Shown here one piece after another: positions 1 through 5,680 of a DNA stretch of 5,770 nucleotides. Positions within the stretch are counted from its first letter, which is position 1; each line of letters begins with the position of its first letter. The DNA comes from Thermodesulfobacteriota bacterium (GTDB lineage Bacteria > Desulfobacterota > Dissulfuribacteria > Dissulfuribacterales > UBA3076). The notes beneath the pieces are model-generated. The model ran no database searches and was not told the origin of the DNA. It worked only from the letters and a program-made list of their open reading frames with translations. The stretch is from positions 1 through 5,770 of the forward strand of contig QNAY01000104.1 of NCBI GenBank assembly GCA_003645605.1, written 5' to 3'. The position numbers were made by a program, and so were the translations under genes.

Positions 1-26
1 ATTGCCAGAGAAAAAGAAATAAAGAA

Positions 27-230
27 ATGGCGAAGAGAGAAGAAAAATCAATTGGTGAACCGGATGAACCCAAACTGGAAAGATCTGAGTTCTGGATGGT
101 AAAGATTTCTCCCTTTGGTCGAATGACATGGCAGCGCGAATCACGACACATTAGCGTGAACGGTTACAAATTTCATTTGCAAATCTACGACTTTTCTCAT
201 ATCATTTCCCCCGAAGATTTTCGATTATAG
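27..230 (+). CDS. Small hypothetical protein, possibly the 3' end of a longer gene
   Basis: I do not recognise this protein. From the ATG at 27 it has 67 residues: a charged, Lys/Glu-rich N-terminal stretch (about 1-22), then a part richer in aromatic and beta-prone residues (about 23-67, including FWMVKISPFGRMTW and YKFHLQIYDF). There is no signal peptide, membrane segment or cysteine motif. The reading frame stays open upstream to the window edge, and nothing close to a Shine-Dalgarno sequence precedes the ATG, only an A-rich run. The true start may therefore lie outside the window, with this as the C-terminal end of a larger protein whose Lys/Glu-rich stretch is a linker. It ends at a TAG, followed by a T-rich, AT-rich gap with no clear terminator hairpin. 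Confidence that it is a real gene is moderate at best. Confidence 0.4.
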   Translation: MAKREEKSIGEPDEPKLERSEFWMVKISPFGRMTWQRESRHISVNGYKFHLQIYDFSHIISPEDFRL

Positions 231-407
231 CCATTTTTTATTGAAGCTGCAATTTTGTAAATATATTGATATGCTACCAAATACAACAAAATATATAACA
301 TATTTAAGAGACAGTGTAAAAGCAACAATGGCTATTAAAACGCAATTAATCGACGATCTTCGGCTTGATTTTTGCTACTAACTACCTGTAAAATAAGGCT
401 TTACTCT

Positions 408-425
408 TTTTCGTTCAGGCACTAA
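408..425 (+). repeat. 18-bp dispersed repeat, left copy (inverted mate at 5653-5670)
   Basis: The 18 bases TTTTCGTTCAGGCACTAA recur exactly, in inverted orientation, at 5653-5670 about 5.2 kb away. A perfect 18-mer match by chance in a window this size is very unlikely. The two copies lie in intergenic DNA on either side of all the confidently called genes. They most likely belong to a dispersed repeat family; nothing shows that they act as recombination or attachment sites. Confidence 0.6.
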
Positions 426-429
426 ATAG

Positions 430-494
430 ACGGAGCGGAGCGAAGCGATACCTTAACTTTAAGCACTTCAAACTTTAGTTCACTTTAGGCACTG
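430..494 (+). repeat. Degenerate short tandem repeats (CGRAG pentamers and ACTTTAR units)
   Basis: Immediately after the 18-bp repeat come imperfect pentamers at 431-450 (CGGAG, CGGAG, CGAAG, CGATA). Three related 10-11 base units follow: ACTTTAAGCAC (456-466), ACTTTAGTTC (472-481) and ACTTTAGGCAC (482-492). The last unit shares GGCACT with the 18-bp repeat. The patch has no reading frame and looks like intergenic repeat debris or a recognition-site array. I recall similar ACTTTAG-type strings from intergenic DNA of anaerobic bacteria, but cannot verify that here. Confidence 0.5.
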
Positions 495-527
495 TTCCTG
501 TTTATCAGGATTAGAATAATAACACCA

Positions 528-570
528 AGCCTCTTATAAAACCCGGAATTGTTGCAAGAGGCTCACAATT
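528..570 (+). promoter_or_regulatory. Leader hairpin with possible pseudoknot before the TraB-family gene
   Basis: AGCCTCTT (528-535) and AAGAGGCT (556-563) form a perfect 8-bp stem with a 20-base loop. AATTGT (547-552), inside that loop, can pair with ACAATT (565-570) just outside it, which is an H-type pseudoknot arrangement. The structure ends a few bases before the weak GGA ribosome binding site (574-576), so it could influence initiation if transcribed. The second stem is only 6 AT-rich pairs, and no U-run follows, so it is not an intrinsic terminator. A role is inference. Confidence 0.3.
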
Positions 571-585
571 ATTGGAAAAATATTG

Positions 586-1779
586 ATGTTGGATCAAGAA
601 CGATTAAACAGAGATTATCCCTCGGATGTACAGGTCATCCATCTGGGGACCAGGGAGATTATCCTTATCGGCACGGCTCATATCTCTAAGGATTCGGTCG
701 ATTTGGTCCGCAGGGTGATTAAAAGCGAAACGCCGGACTGCGTGTGCGTGGAACTTGATGCCAAAAGGTACGAGACGCTGTCCAAAAAGAAACGCTGGGA
801 ATCCCTGGATCTTAAGGAAATCATCCGCAAAAAGCAGCTCAGCACCCTGTTGTTCAACCTGATGCTGGCTTCCTACCAGAAAAAGCTGGGGGATCAGCTT
901 GGGGTATTACCCGGTACGGAACTTCTTGTGGCTGTGAAGACTGCGGAGGAAAAAGGGATTCCCATAGCCCTGTGTGACCGCGATGTCAGGGTCACTCTGC
1001 GGCGGGCCTGGCATGCTACATCCTTTTTCAAGAAAAACTATCTGCTGGCCAGTCTATTGGCTGGATTGTTTGATCGGGCTGAAATCACCGAAGAAAAGCT
1101 GAACGAATTAAAGAAAACAGATGTCCTTTCAGAACTTATGCTGGAACTGGGGCAGGCCCTGCCGGATCTAAAGCGGGTCCTTATCGACGAACGCGATACG
1201 TTTTTATCCGAAAGAATCAAGAACGCAGAGGGCGAGCGAATCGTTGCAGTGGTTGGAGCAGGCCATGTCGAGGGAATCAAAAAGGCGTTGACGGAAGACA
1301 GGCATGCCCGGATGGAGGAAATCAATGTTATTCCGCCGGTCTCCCCGATCTGGAAAGTTCTGGGCTGGTCTATCCCTGCGGTAATCCTTGCCTCCATCGG
1401 AGTAATCGCATGGAACAAAGGGTGTAATGTAGCTGGTGATAATATTATTTACTGGATCTTGGCTAATGGTATCCCCTCTTCTATAGGGGCAATGCTGGCC
1501 TTAGCTCACCCGCTTACAATTGTCTCCGCCTTTGCCGCAGCACCTGTGACCAGCCTGACGCCTGTCATCGGTGCCGGCTATGTCACCGCCTTTGTCCAAG
1601 TTTTGGTTCAGCCGCCAGTGGTCAGGGAATTTGAAACAGTACTTGAAGACATGTCCACGCTGATCGGCTGGTGGAAAAACAAGCTGCTTAAAGTCTTTTT
1701 GGCTTTTTTGCTTCCAGGCCTTGGTAGCATGATCGGCTCCTGGATTGGTGGATATGAGATCATCTCCAACCTGTTTTGA
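586..1779 (+). CDS. TraB/PrgY-family (pheromone shutdown-related) membrane protein
   Basis: This 397-residue protein has the TraB/PrgY layout: a soluble N-terminal domain and a multi-spanning C-terminal part. Family motifs in order are GTAH (29-32) followed by ISKDSV, the ELD motif (56-58) after a short strand, PGTE (109-112), DRDV (131-134), and VVGAGHVEGI with GH at 226-227. Hydrophobic segments lie at about 258-276, 287-307, 309-341 (probably two spans) and 367-389. The conserved HPLTIVSAFAAAPVTSL stretch starts at H308, and an REFE motif is at 347-350. The family is related to TIKI-type proteins, for which metalloprotease activity is known in animals. Enterococcal TraB/PrgY reduces the activity of a peptide pheromone. 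The role in this bacterium is unknown. An in-frame TTG (583) directly precedes the ATG (586); both are reachable from the weak GGA at 574-576, and I chose ATG. No operon partner is evident: about 100 bp separate it from the lipoprotein gene. Confidence 0.9.
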   Translation: MLDQERLNRDYPSDVQVIHLGTREIILIGTAHISKDSVDLVRRVIKSETPDCVCVELDAKRYETLSKKKRWESLDLKEIIRKKQLSTLLFNLMLASYQKKLGDQLGVLPGTELLVAVKTAEEKGIPIALCDRDVRVTLRRAWHATSFFKKNYLLASLLAGLFDRAEITEEKLNELKKTDVLSELMLELGQALPDLKRVLIDERDTFLSERIKNAEGERIVAVVGAGHVEGIKKALTEDRHARMEEINVIPPVSPIWKVLGWSIPAVILASIGVIAWNKGCNVAGDNIIYWILANGIPSSIGAMLALAHPLTIVSAFAAAPVTSLTPVIGAGYVTAFVQVLVQPPVVREFETVLEDMSTLIGWWKNKLLKVFLAFLLPGLGSMIGSWIGGYEIISNLF

Positions 1780-1837
1780 GATCAATTAATCGTACCACAA
1801 AAGTCTGGACCAAACGGGTTATATCGGGTAGCCTTTG

Positions 1838-1848
1838 TGATATATGAT
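1838..1848 (+). promoter_or_regulatory. Possible -10 region for the lipoprotein gene
   Basis: TATGAT (1843-1848) matches the sigma-70 -10 consensus at five of six positions, and an overlapping TG-A-TATATG resembles an extended -10. Transcription would start near 1855, giving a short leader containing the AAGGAG at 1862-1867. No good -35 box lies at the expected distance, so this is a weak call. Confidence 0.22.
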
Positions 1849-1876
1849 GTTAACTTTTAACAAGGAGAAGAGGACT

Positions 1877-2257
1877 ATGAAGCGAAGACTTACAATTTGG
1901 ATTTTGGCATTGACCCTCGTCGGGGCATTCAGTCTCATCGGATGCGATAAGAAAGAAGAAACAGGCGCCGAGAAGCTGAAGCAGGATGTAAGCGAAATGG
2001 CCGAGGAAGGAGCCAAGGCAATCGAGCATGGGGCCCAGACCGTGGGGGAAAAGGTAAAAGAAGCTGCTGGAACCGTTAAGGAGAAGGTAGAAGGGGCTGC
2101 TGAGGTCGTAAAAGAGAAAGTAGAAAAAGCTGCTGAAGCCGTGGATGAGAAGACTGAAAAGAAGGCTGTAAAAGAAGCTGCTGAAGCCGCAGATGAGAAG
2201 ACTTTAAAGCAGGGTGCAGAAGAAGCTGCTGAAGTCGTGAAAGGGGAGCACAAATAG
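1877..2257 (+). CDS. Small lipoprotein with LEA-like amphipathic 11/16-residue repeats
   Basis: This 126-residue protein begins with a lipoprotein signal peptide: basic MKRR, a hydrophobic core, and a lipobox LIGC with the lipidated cysteine at 23. Asp24 follows the cysteine; in enterobacteria Asp at +2 favours retention in the inner membrane. The mature part is almost entirely Lys, Glu, Ala and Val and should be one long amphipathic helix. Residues 56-88 are three 11-residue units (VGEKVKEAAGT, VKEKVEGAAEV, VKEKVEKAAEA). Residues 89-120 are two related 16-residue units. The pattern resembles group 3 LEA and similar 11-mer proteins, some of which protect membranes or proteins under stress, but no function is proven here. 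The start at 1877 has AAGGAG nine bases upstream. An in-frame ATG at 1844 would add 11 residues and lacks such a site, so I reject it. A terminator follows. Confidence 0.8.
   Translation: MKRRLTIWILALTLVGAFSLIGCDKKEETGAEKLKQDVSEMAEEGAKAIEHGAQTVGEKVKEAAGTVKEKVEGAAEVVKEKVEKAAEAVDEKTEKKAVKEAAEAADEKTLKQGAEEAAEVVKGEHK
2042..2236 (+). repeat. In-frame tandem repeats inside the lipoprotein gene (33-bp x3, 48-bp x2)
   Basis: Three 33-bp units (2042-2074, 2075-2107, 2108-2140) are followed by two 48-bp units (2141-2188, 2189-2236). Each unit ends on a GCTGCT-containing block encoding AA plus two or three residues. The 48-bp units look like the 33-bp unit with five extra codons. The units keep DNA similarity as well as protein similarity, which suggests growth by duplication. 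Confidence 0.7.
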
Positions 2258-2285
2258 AGTATTGCGCAGGAACTCGGAAAAGCTT

Positions 2286-2311
2286 AAGGGCGTTTTAAAA
2301 ACGTCCTTTTT
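2286..2311 (+). terminator. Rho-independent terminator after the lipoprotein gene
   Basis: AAGGGCGTTT (2286-2295) pairs with AAACGTCCTT (2299-2308), a 10-bp stem with one G-U pair and a 3-base loop. The T-run at 2307-2311 overlaps the end of the stem. It lies 28 bp after the stop codon. The opposite strand lacks a good T-run after the stem, so it is probably one-directional. Confidence 0.7.
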
Positions 2312-2329
2312 ACCGCAACCCACCGAACC

Positions 2330-2439
2330 GTAAGCGTTTACAGGGTGCTGCAGATGCGAGGCGTACGGGTACGCAGACGTACTTCCTGTACTTCAAGTAC
2401 CCGACAACAAAGTAGATGCGGTGCCCTGTGAACGCTTAC
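2330..2439. repeat. 110-bp composite palindromic element between convergent genes
   Basis: Long outer arms (2330-2352 and 2417-2439) can pair over about 23 positions, starting with GTAAGCGTT against AACGCTTAC. The deviations are G-U wobbles. Inside are two more palindromes: GCGTACGGGTACGC (2361-2374) and GTACTTCAAGTAC (2388-2400). GTAC occurs five times, three of them at the start of 9-base units (2379, 2388, 2397). There is no reading frame. The element ends eight bases from the porB stop codon, so porB transcripts would include its structure. It resembles a REP/MITE-type dispersed repeat; I recall similar GTAC-rich elements in Deltaproteobacteria but cannot confirm that here. Confidence 0.7.
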
Positions 2440-2447
2440 ATAAAGTA

Positions 2448-3386
2448 CTACGTCATCTCCGATAACCTGACCAGCTTTTCATAGTCGGCATTTACCCGCT
2501 GCTGGATATAGGCAATATGTTCTTCATCCAGATGGCGGAAGCGACGCTGGCCTTTCAGATATTCCTGAACAGGTTTGGGCTTTGATATCTTGCGGCTCAT
2601 GATGTAGCGTCCTTCGATAACTTCATACAGTGGAAAGACCCTTGTCTCCACTACCAGCTTTGCAAACTCAATAGAGCGCTCAGGCGCCGATCCCCAGCCT
2701 GTTGGACACGGTGAGTATATGTGAATGTAAGCAGGTCCTTTGACCAAGGCCGCCTTTTTTACTTTATTCATGAGATCCAGGAAATATGCAGGCGAAGCCG
2801 TAGCTACATAAGGGATGTTATGTGCCACTGCTATTCCCGGCATGTTCTTTTTCCAGGTAACCTGGCCAAAGCTCTTTTTGCCTGGAGGACTGGTGGTTGT
2901 CATGGCCCCGTATGGAGTACAACTGGAGCGCTGAACTCCTGTGTTCATGTACGCCTCGTTGTCCAGGCAAATATAAGTGAAGTCGTGGCCTCGCTCCAGA
3001 GCGCCGGATATCCAGCCAAGACCTATATCACTTGTTGCACCGTCTCCTCCCACTGCCACTATGTCTACGTGTTTCTTAGAGATCTTGCCCTTGCGTCTCA
3101 GGACCTTCATGGCCGATTCTATGCCCGATGCCACTGATGCCGGATTCTCAAAAGCAATGTGGATCCATGGCACTTTCCAGGCAGTCTGTGGATATGGAGT
3201 AGTAATTATCTCCATACAGCCTGTGGCCATACAGACAATTACATTTTTCCCCAAGGCCTTCATGGCCATTCTTAGGGCAAGGACTTCACCACAGCCCTGA
3301 CATGCCCTGTGGCCCGGTGCAAGCAGCTCTTCCTTGGGGAGATTCTTTGCCTTAAATCGTGTGAATTTTTCGAATTCAGGTATCAT
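2448..3386 (-). CDS. porB: Pyruvate:ferredoxin oxidoreductase, beta subunit (PorB)
   Basis: This is the thiamine-diphosphate-binding catalytic subunit of the four-subunit enzyme that oxidises pyruvate to acetyl-CoA and CO2 with ferredoxin as acceptor; it is cytoplasmic. At 312 residues it has the usual PorB length. The cysteines expected to hold its [4Fe-4S] cluster are present: C29 and C32 (CQGC), C57 (ATGCME) and C227 (SPCPTGW). The TPP/Mg motif is GDG at 114-116 with N143 (DNEAYMNTG), followed by QRSSCTPYGA. A C-terminal extension with PVQEYLKGQRRFRHL, typical of PorB, follows. Its ATG overlaps the porA stop as ATGA, so translation is probably coupled; GGAG lies 10 bases upstream. Homologous 2-ketoisovalerate enzymes look similar, so exact substrate specificity is inferred. 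It is the last gene of the operon, and the composite palindrome follows. Confidence 0.95.
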   Translation of the reverse strand: MIPEFEKFTRFKAKNLPKEELLAPGHRACQGCGEVLALRMAMKALGKNVIVCMATGCMEIITTPYPQTAWKVPWIHIAFENPASVASGIESAMKVLRRKGKISKKHVDIVAVGGDGATSDIGLGWISGALERGHDFTYICLDNEAYMNTGVQRSSCTPYGAMTTTSPPGKKSFGQVTWKKNMPGIAVAHNIPYVATASPAYFLDLMNKVKKAALVKGPAYIHIYSPCPTGWGSAPERSIEFAKLVVETRVFPLYEVIEGRYIMSRKISKPKPVQEYLKGQRRFRHLDEEHIAYIQQRVNADYEKLVRLSEMT

Positions 3387-4561
3387 TTTTCACGCACTCC
3401 GATCACTTCGTACAGTTCCTTTGGACGTTTCTTGGCAAATGCTGTAGCCTTGTCAACCATTTCTTCGAACCGCCCAACAGTTACATCCCGTCCACCAAGC
3501 CCGGCAATGAAGTTGAAAATTTTAGGAGACCCGGGCACCTTGTAGAAAAGAGACCTGAGCTCAGCACCCACAGGACCGCAAACTGCGCCAGGGGCCAGGC
3601 AGCGATCCACTACGGCTAGGATTTTTGCCTTTCCGGCGGCTTTTCGAAATTCAGGCCCGGGGAATGGACGCCACAGACGGATCTTTACAAGCCCTGCCTT
3701 TTGCCCTTTATCACGCATGGTATCTATTGCGGTCATGGCTGTCTCGGAAATGCTGCCCATGGTGACCAGCAAAACTTCGGCATCTTCAGAGCGGTAGGTC
3801 TCAACAGGATTGTACTGACGCCCGAAAAGATCGGCAAATTCCTTCCATCCCTGGAGTATCACCCTCCTGGACGCCTTGAGGGCTTCATTGTGCGCAACTC
3901 TTGCTTCTGAATATACCTCAGGCATACCTACAGGACCCATGGTGATGGGCTTTCTGGTATCCAGGCGGTAACGGGGCTTGAAAGGAGGAAGATATTGATC
4001 CACCTCCTCCTGGCTCAAAAGTTCTACAGCCTCGACAACGTGGCTCAAGGTGAAGCCGTCAATGTTTACGATCATGGGTAAGGACACCCGTCTGTCTTCA
4101 GCCACCCTGAAGGCATGAAGCATAAGATCAAAGGCCTCTTGGCCGGTGTCCGCAAATGTTTGTATCCAGCCGATATCCCTCTGGCTCATTATGTCCTGGT
4201 GGTCGTTCCAGATACTGATGGGTGCAGACAATGCACGGTTTACTACAGCCATCACTATGGGAAACCTCATCGGACCGGGTATGAAGAGAATTTCGCTCAT
4301 CAACAAAAGGCCCTGGGAGCTGGATGAGGTAAAGGTCCTGGCCCCGGCTGCTGAAGAACCGCAGCAACAGCTCATTGCTGCATGCTCAGATTCTACCGGG
4401 ACGAATTCAGCGTCGACTTCTCCATTTGCTACTACTTCCGAAAGGTGTTCCACAATATGGGTCTGAGGTGTAATGGGATAGGCAGGGATCACATCCACAT
4501 TCGCCAGCTTTACCGCCTCAGCTAGTGCAATTGATACTTCAATTCCCACGCGTTTGGCCAT
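3383..4561 (-). CDS. porA: Pyruvate:ferredoxin oxidoreductase, alpha subunit (PorA)
   Basis: From the start I chose it has 392 residues, the usual PorA length. It supplies the pyrimidine-binding half of the TPP site and the substrate pocket. Visible family motifs are YPITPQT (28-34, with the substrate-contacting Thr31), VESEHAA (56-62), SSQGLLLM (81-88), NRALSAPISIWNDH (108-121), a transketolase C-terminal-like region (about 250-345, including VKIRLWRPFP and VVDRCLAPG), and GLGGRDV near the end. A longer frame to 4627 would run into porD. GGAGGAGGG at 4568-4576 sits six bases before ATG 4561 and directly abuts ATG 4567, so 4561 is the likely start. The stop overlaps the porB start by four bases. 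An oddity is three consecutive cysteines (65-67) after the glutamate motif, where I would expect small residues with at most one Cys. Substrate could also be another 2-oxoacid. Confidence 0.95.
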   Translation of the reverse strand: MAKRVGIEVSIALAEAVKLANVDVIPAYPITPQTHIVEHLSEVVANGEVDAEFVPVESEHAAMSCCCGSSAAGARTFTSSSSQGLLLMSEILFIPGPMRFPIVMAVVNRALSAPISIWNDHQDIMSQRDIGWIQTFADTGQEAFDLMLHAFRVAEDRRVSLPMIVNIDGFTLSHVVEAVELLSQEEVDQYLPPFKPRYRLDTRKPITMGPVGMPEVYSEARVAHNEALKASRRVILQGWKEFADLFGRQYNPVETYRSEDAEVLLVTMGSISETAMTAIDTMRDKGQKAGLVKIRLWRPFPGPEFRKAAGKAKILAVVDRCLAPGAVCGPVGAELRSLFYKVPGSPKIFNFIAGLGGRDVTVGRFEEMVDKATAFAKKRPKELYEVIGVREK

Positions 4562-4576
4562 GATCATCCCTCCTCC
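4562..4576 (-). promoter_or_regulatory. Shine-Dalgarno and dual ATG at the porD/porA junction
   Basis: GGAGGAGGG (4568-4576, read on the minus strand) is made from the last Glu-Glu-Gly codons of porD. Two in-frame ATGs follow, at 4567 and 4561. The first overlaps the porD stop as ATGA but has no spacing from the ribosome site. The second, two bases after the stop, has proper spacing. The arrangement points to translational coupling and decides the porA start. Confidence 0.65.
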
Positions 4577-4857
4577 GGGACTATTGTTATGGCATTCTTG
4601 GGGCACTCGTGGGCACAGATGCCACAACCCTTACAGTACTCCAAGTCTATCTCAAAGAAGCCGTCTTCAGTTTGGATGCAGGCCATGTCAGGACAATATA
4701 TCCAGCAAATACCACACTTGTTGCACTTTTCATTGTCAATGACCGGCCTTTGAGATCGCCAATCGCCCGTCCTGAATTTGACCGAGCTACCAGGCTCCAT
4801 CACGTGACACCCAAAGGTTATTGTCTTCCAACCTATAATGGCATCAGTATTGGCCAT
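4564..4857 (-). CDS. porD: Pyruvate:ferredoxin oxidoreductase, delta subunit (PorD), 2[4Fe-4S] ferredoxin-like
   Basis: This 97-residue subunit relays electrons from the TPP/[4Fe-4S] centre of PorA-PorB to external ferredoxin. It carries two bacterial ferredoxin motifs: C45-x2-C48-x2-C51-x3-C55-P and C75-x2-C78-x2-C81-x3-C85-P, each CxxCGICxxxCP. About 44 residues precede the clusters and include the [14 protein letters not shown] stretch typical of PorD proteins, which separates it from a free ferredoxin of about 60 residues. The start has a clear AAGGAG (4865-4870) seven bases upstream. The stop lies next to the porA start, and its last codons contain the porA ribosome binding site. It is separated from porG by a 134-bp gap with a repeat, longer than usual for this operon. 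Confidence 0.95.
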   Translation of the reverse strand: MANTDAIIGWKTITFGCHVMEPGSSVKFRTGDWRSQRPVIDNEKCNKCGICWIYCPDMACIQTEDGFFEIDLEYCKGCGICAHECPKNAITIVPEEG

Positions 4858-4991
4858 TTTGTTACTCCTTCACTTTATTATAAAATGTTATGGGTTTGGT
4901 AATATCTTCGGCCACTTTTTTTGTTCACCGCAAAACCCAGCAGTTTTATTGTTTTTCCTTTGCGTCTTTGCGGTGAGTTATGGACACTAAG
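4858..4991. repeat. porG-porD gap with CACCGCAAA inverted repeat (4925-4976)
   Basis: TCACCGCAAA (4925-4934) and TTTGCGGTGA (4967-4976) form a perfect 10-bp inverted repeat around a 32-base spacer. On the minus strand the right arm begins CACCGCAAAGACGCAAAGG, with GCAAAG repeated, a string I recall as a common dispersed intergenic repeat. No T-run follows the stem on either strand, so it should not terminate operon transcription, although it could act in RNA processing. No alternative promoter for porD is convincing here. Confidence 0.55.
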
Positions 4992-5540
4992 TCATCCTGT
5001 AACAGTCGTTTCCTCAAATGCCCTGCGCATCGCAGCCTTGTTTTTTTCAGAAAGCCGTCCAAACCGGCGGTCCAATGCGTCTTCCATGGCCTCTGTCCCT
5101 ACAATGCCGGTAGCCTTTAAAAGGGCCCCGAGCATCGTGGTATTGGTTATGGGCAGTCCCAGGACTTCTCTGGCTATGGTATTGGCATCTACCATGGCAA
5201 GTTTGCTATCCAGGCCAAATTTTTTCCTGACCTCCGACTCCTTCATGTTGGTATTCAGGATGACAATTCCGTCTTCATGCAATCCCTCTGAGACCTTTAC
5301 CAAAGATGGAAGCGCTGAGTCCAGTACTATCACTATGCCCGGGCAGTATACCTTTTCCCTGGTCCGTATTGGGGAGTCACTCACCCTTACAAAAGCTGTA
5401 ACAGGAGCACCCCTCCTTTCCGGACCGAAGCTGGGAAAGGCTTGAGCGTATTTTCCTTCATCTATGCCTGCCGTTGCCACGACCTCAGCTGACGTAACAG
5501 CTCCCTGCCCGCCGCGGCCATGAAGTCTGACTTCTTTCAT
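4992..5540 (-). CDS. porG: Pyruvate:ferredoxin oxidoreductase, gamma subunit (PorG)
   Basis: This 182-residue protein is the gamma subunit, a Rossmann-like fold that completes the PorABDG complex and corresponds to the gamma region of single-chain pyruvate:ferredoxin oxidoreductases. The N-terminal signature HGRGGQGAVT (7-16) is the hallmark of the family, followed by PSFGPERRGAPVTAFVRVSD (36-55), the other strongly conserved block. An in-frame TTG at 5546 would add two residues, but GGGAG (5550-5554) stands nine bases before ATG 5540 and only three before the TTG, so ATG is preferred. It is the first gene of the operon. Paralogous gamma subunits occur in 2-oxoglutarate and 2-ketoisovalerate enzymes; the presence of separate PorD, PorA and PorB subunits in the order gamma-delta-alpha-beta supports the pyruvate enzyme. 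Confidence 0.95.
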   Translation of the reverse strand: MKEVRLHGRGGQGAVTSAEVVATAGIDEGKYAQAFPSFGPERRGAPVTAFVRVSDSPIRTREKVYCPGIVIVLDSALPSLVKVSEGLHEDGIVILNTNMKESEVRKKFGLDSKLAMVDANTIAREVLGLPITNTTMLGALLKATGIVGTEAMEDALDRRFGRLSEKNKAAMRRAFEETTVTG

Positions 5541-5652
5541 TGGCAATATCTCCCATATAAGTGTTTTAGATGTGACGAACTAAGACCCATAAAAATTACC
5601 TTAGCTGAAAAGGGAAAAATCAGGTTAAGGAGCCTCAAAAGACATTAAGTAA

Positions 5653-5670
5653 TTAGTGCCTGAACGAAAA
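5653..5670 (-). repeat. 18-bp dispersed repeat, right copy (inverted mate at 408-425)
   Basis: This is the exact reverse complement of 408-425 and lies upstream of porG, ten bases from the 80-bp inverted-repeat element. The identity stops abruptly on both sides. The ACTTTAG and CGGAG units that accompany the left copy are absent here, so the 18-mer seems to be the conserved core. Confidence 0.6.
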
Positions 5671-5680
5671 CCCCTCTTTT

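Larger units (their letters stand above)
231..585. other. AT-rich intergenic region with dispersed-repeat patch
   Basis: This 355-bp gap has no convincing gene. The first part (231-400) is strongly AT-rich. It contains only a 36-codon ORF (271-381) without a ribosome binding site. Positions 408-494 hold repeat material, listed separately. Positions 528-570 hold hairpin-forming sequence in front of the TraB-family gene. A TAGAAT-like -10 box occurs near 512, but no good -35 box accompanies it, so I do not call a promoter. Confidence 0.6.

Noticed and set aside
271..381. 36-codon plus-strand ORF in the AT-rich gap
   Set aside because: No ribosome binding site, AT-rich codons of intergenic type and no recognisable motif; it could be a gene remnant, but nothing supports that.
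1038..1418. Antisense ORF of 126 codons within the TraB-family gene (also 1501-1785)
   Set aside because: Both lie on the strand opposite a gene with clear family motifs, show biased low-complexity composition and have no recognisable domain.
343..1792. Shared 10-mer CAATTAATCG at 343-352 and 1783-1792
   Set aside because: Ten-base matches are expected several times by chance in a window of this size.
1820..1844. Weak hairpin TATATC/GATATA after the TraB-family gene as a terminator
   Set aside because: Only six AT-rich pairs with a 13-base loop and no T-run.
1819..2253. Antisense ORF of 144 codons over the lipoprotein gene
   Set aside because: Its Ser/Ala/Phe/Thr repeats are the mirror of the Lys/Glu/Ala repeats on the plus strand. 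The plus strand has the signal peptide, ribosome site and terminator.
4562..4627. Upstream extension of PorA to 4627
   Set aside because: It would overlap the end of porD by more than 60 bases, has no ribosome site, and adds residues not typical of PorA; the ribosome site points to 4561.
2448..5540. 2-ketoisovalerate or 2-oxoglutarate:ferredoxin oxidoreductase as the operon product
   Set aside because: These are homologous and cannot be excluded by eye, but the gene order, subunit lengths, PorB C-terminal extension and PITPQT/GLGGRDV motifs fit the pyruvate enzyme best.
5541..5652. Promoter of the por operon
   Set aside because: TTATAT upstream of porG has no acceptable -35 box and would put the transcription start on or after the ribosome site. 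Other AT-rich strings match the consensus poorly. A promoter must exist, but I cannot place it.
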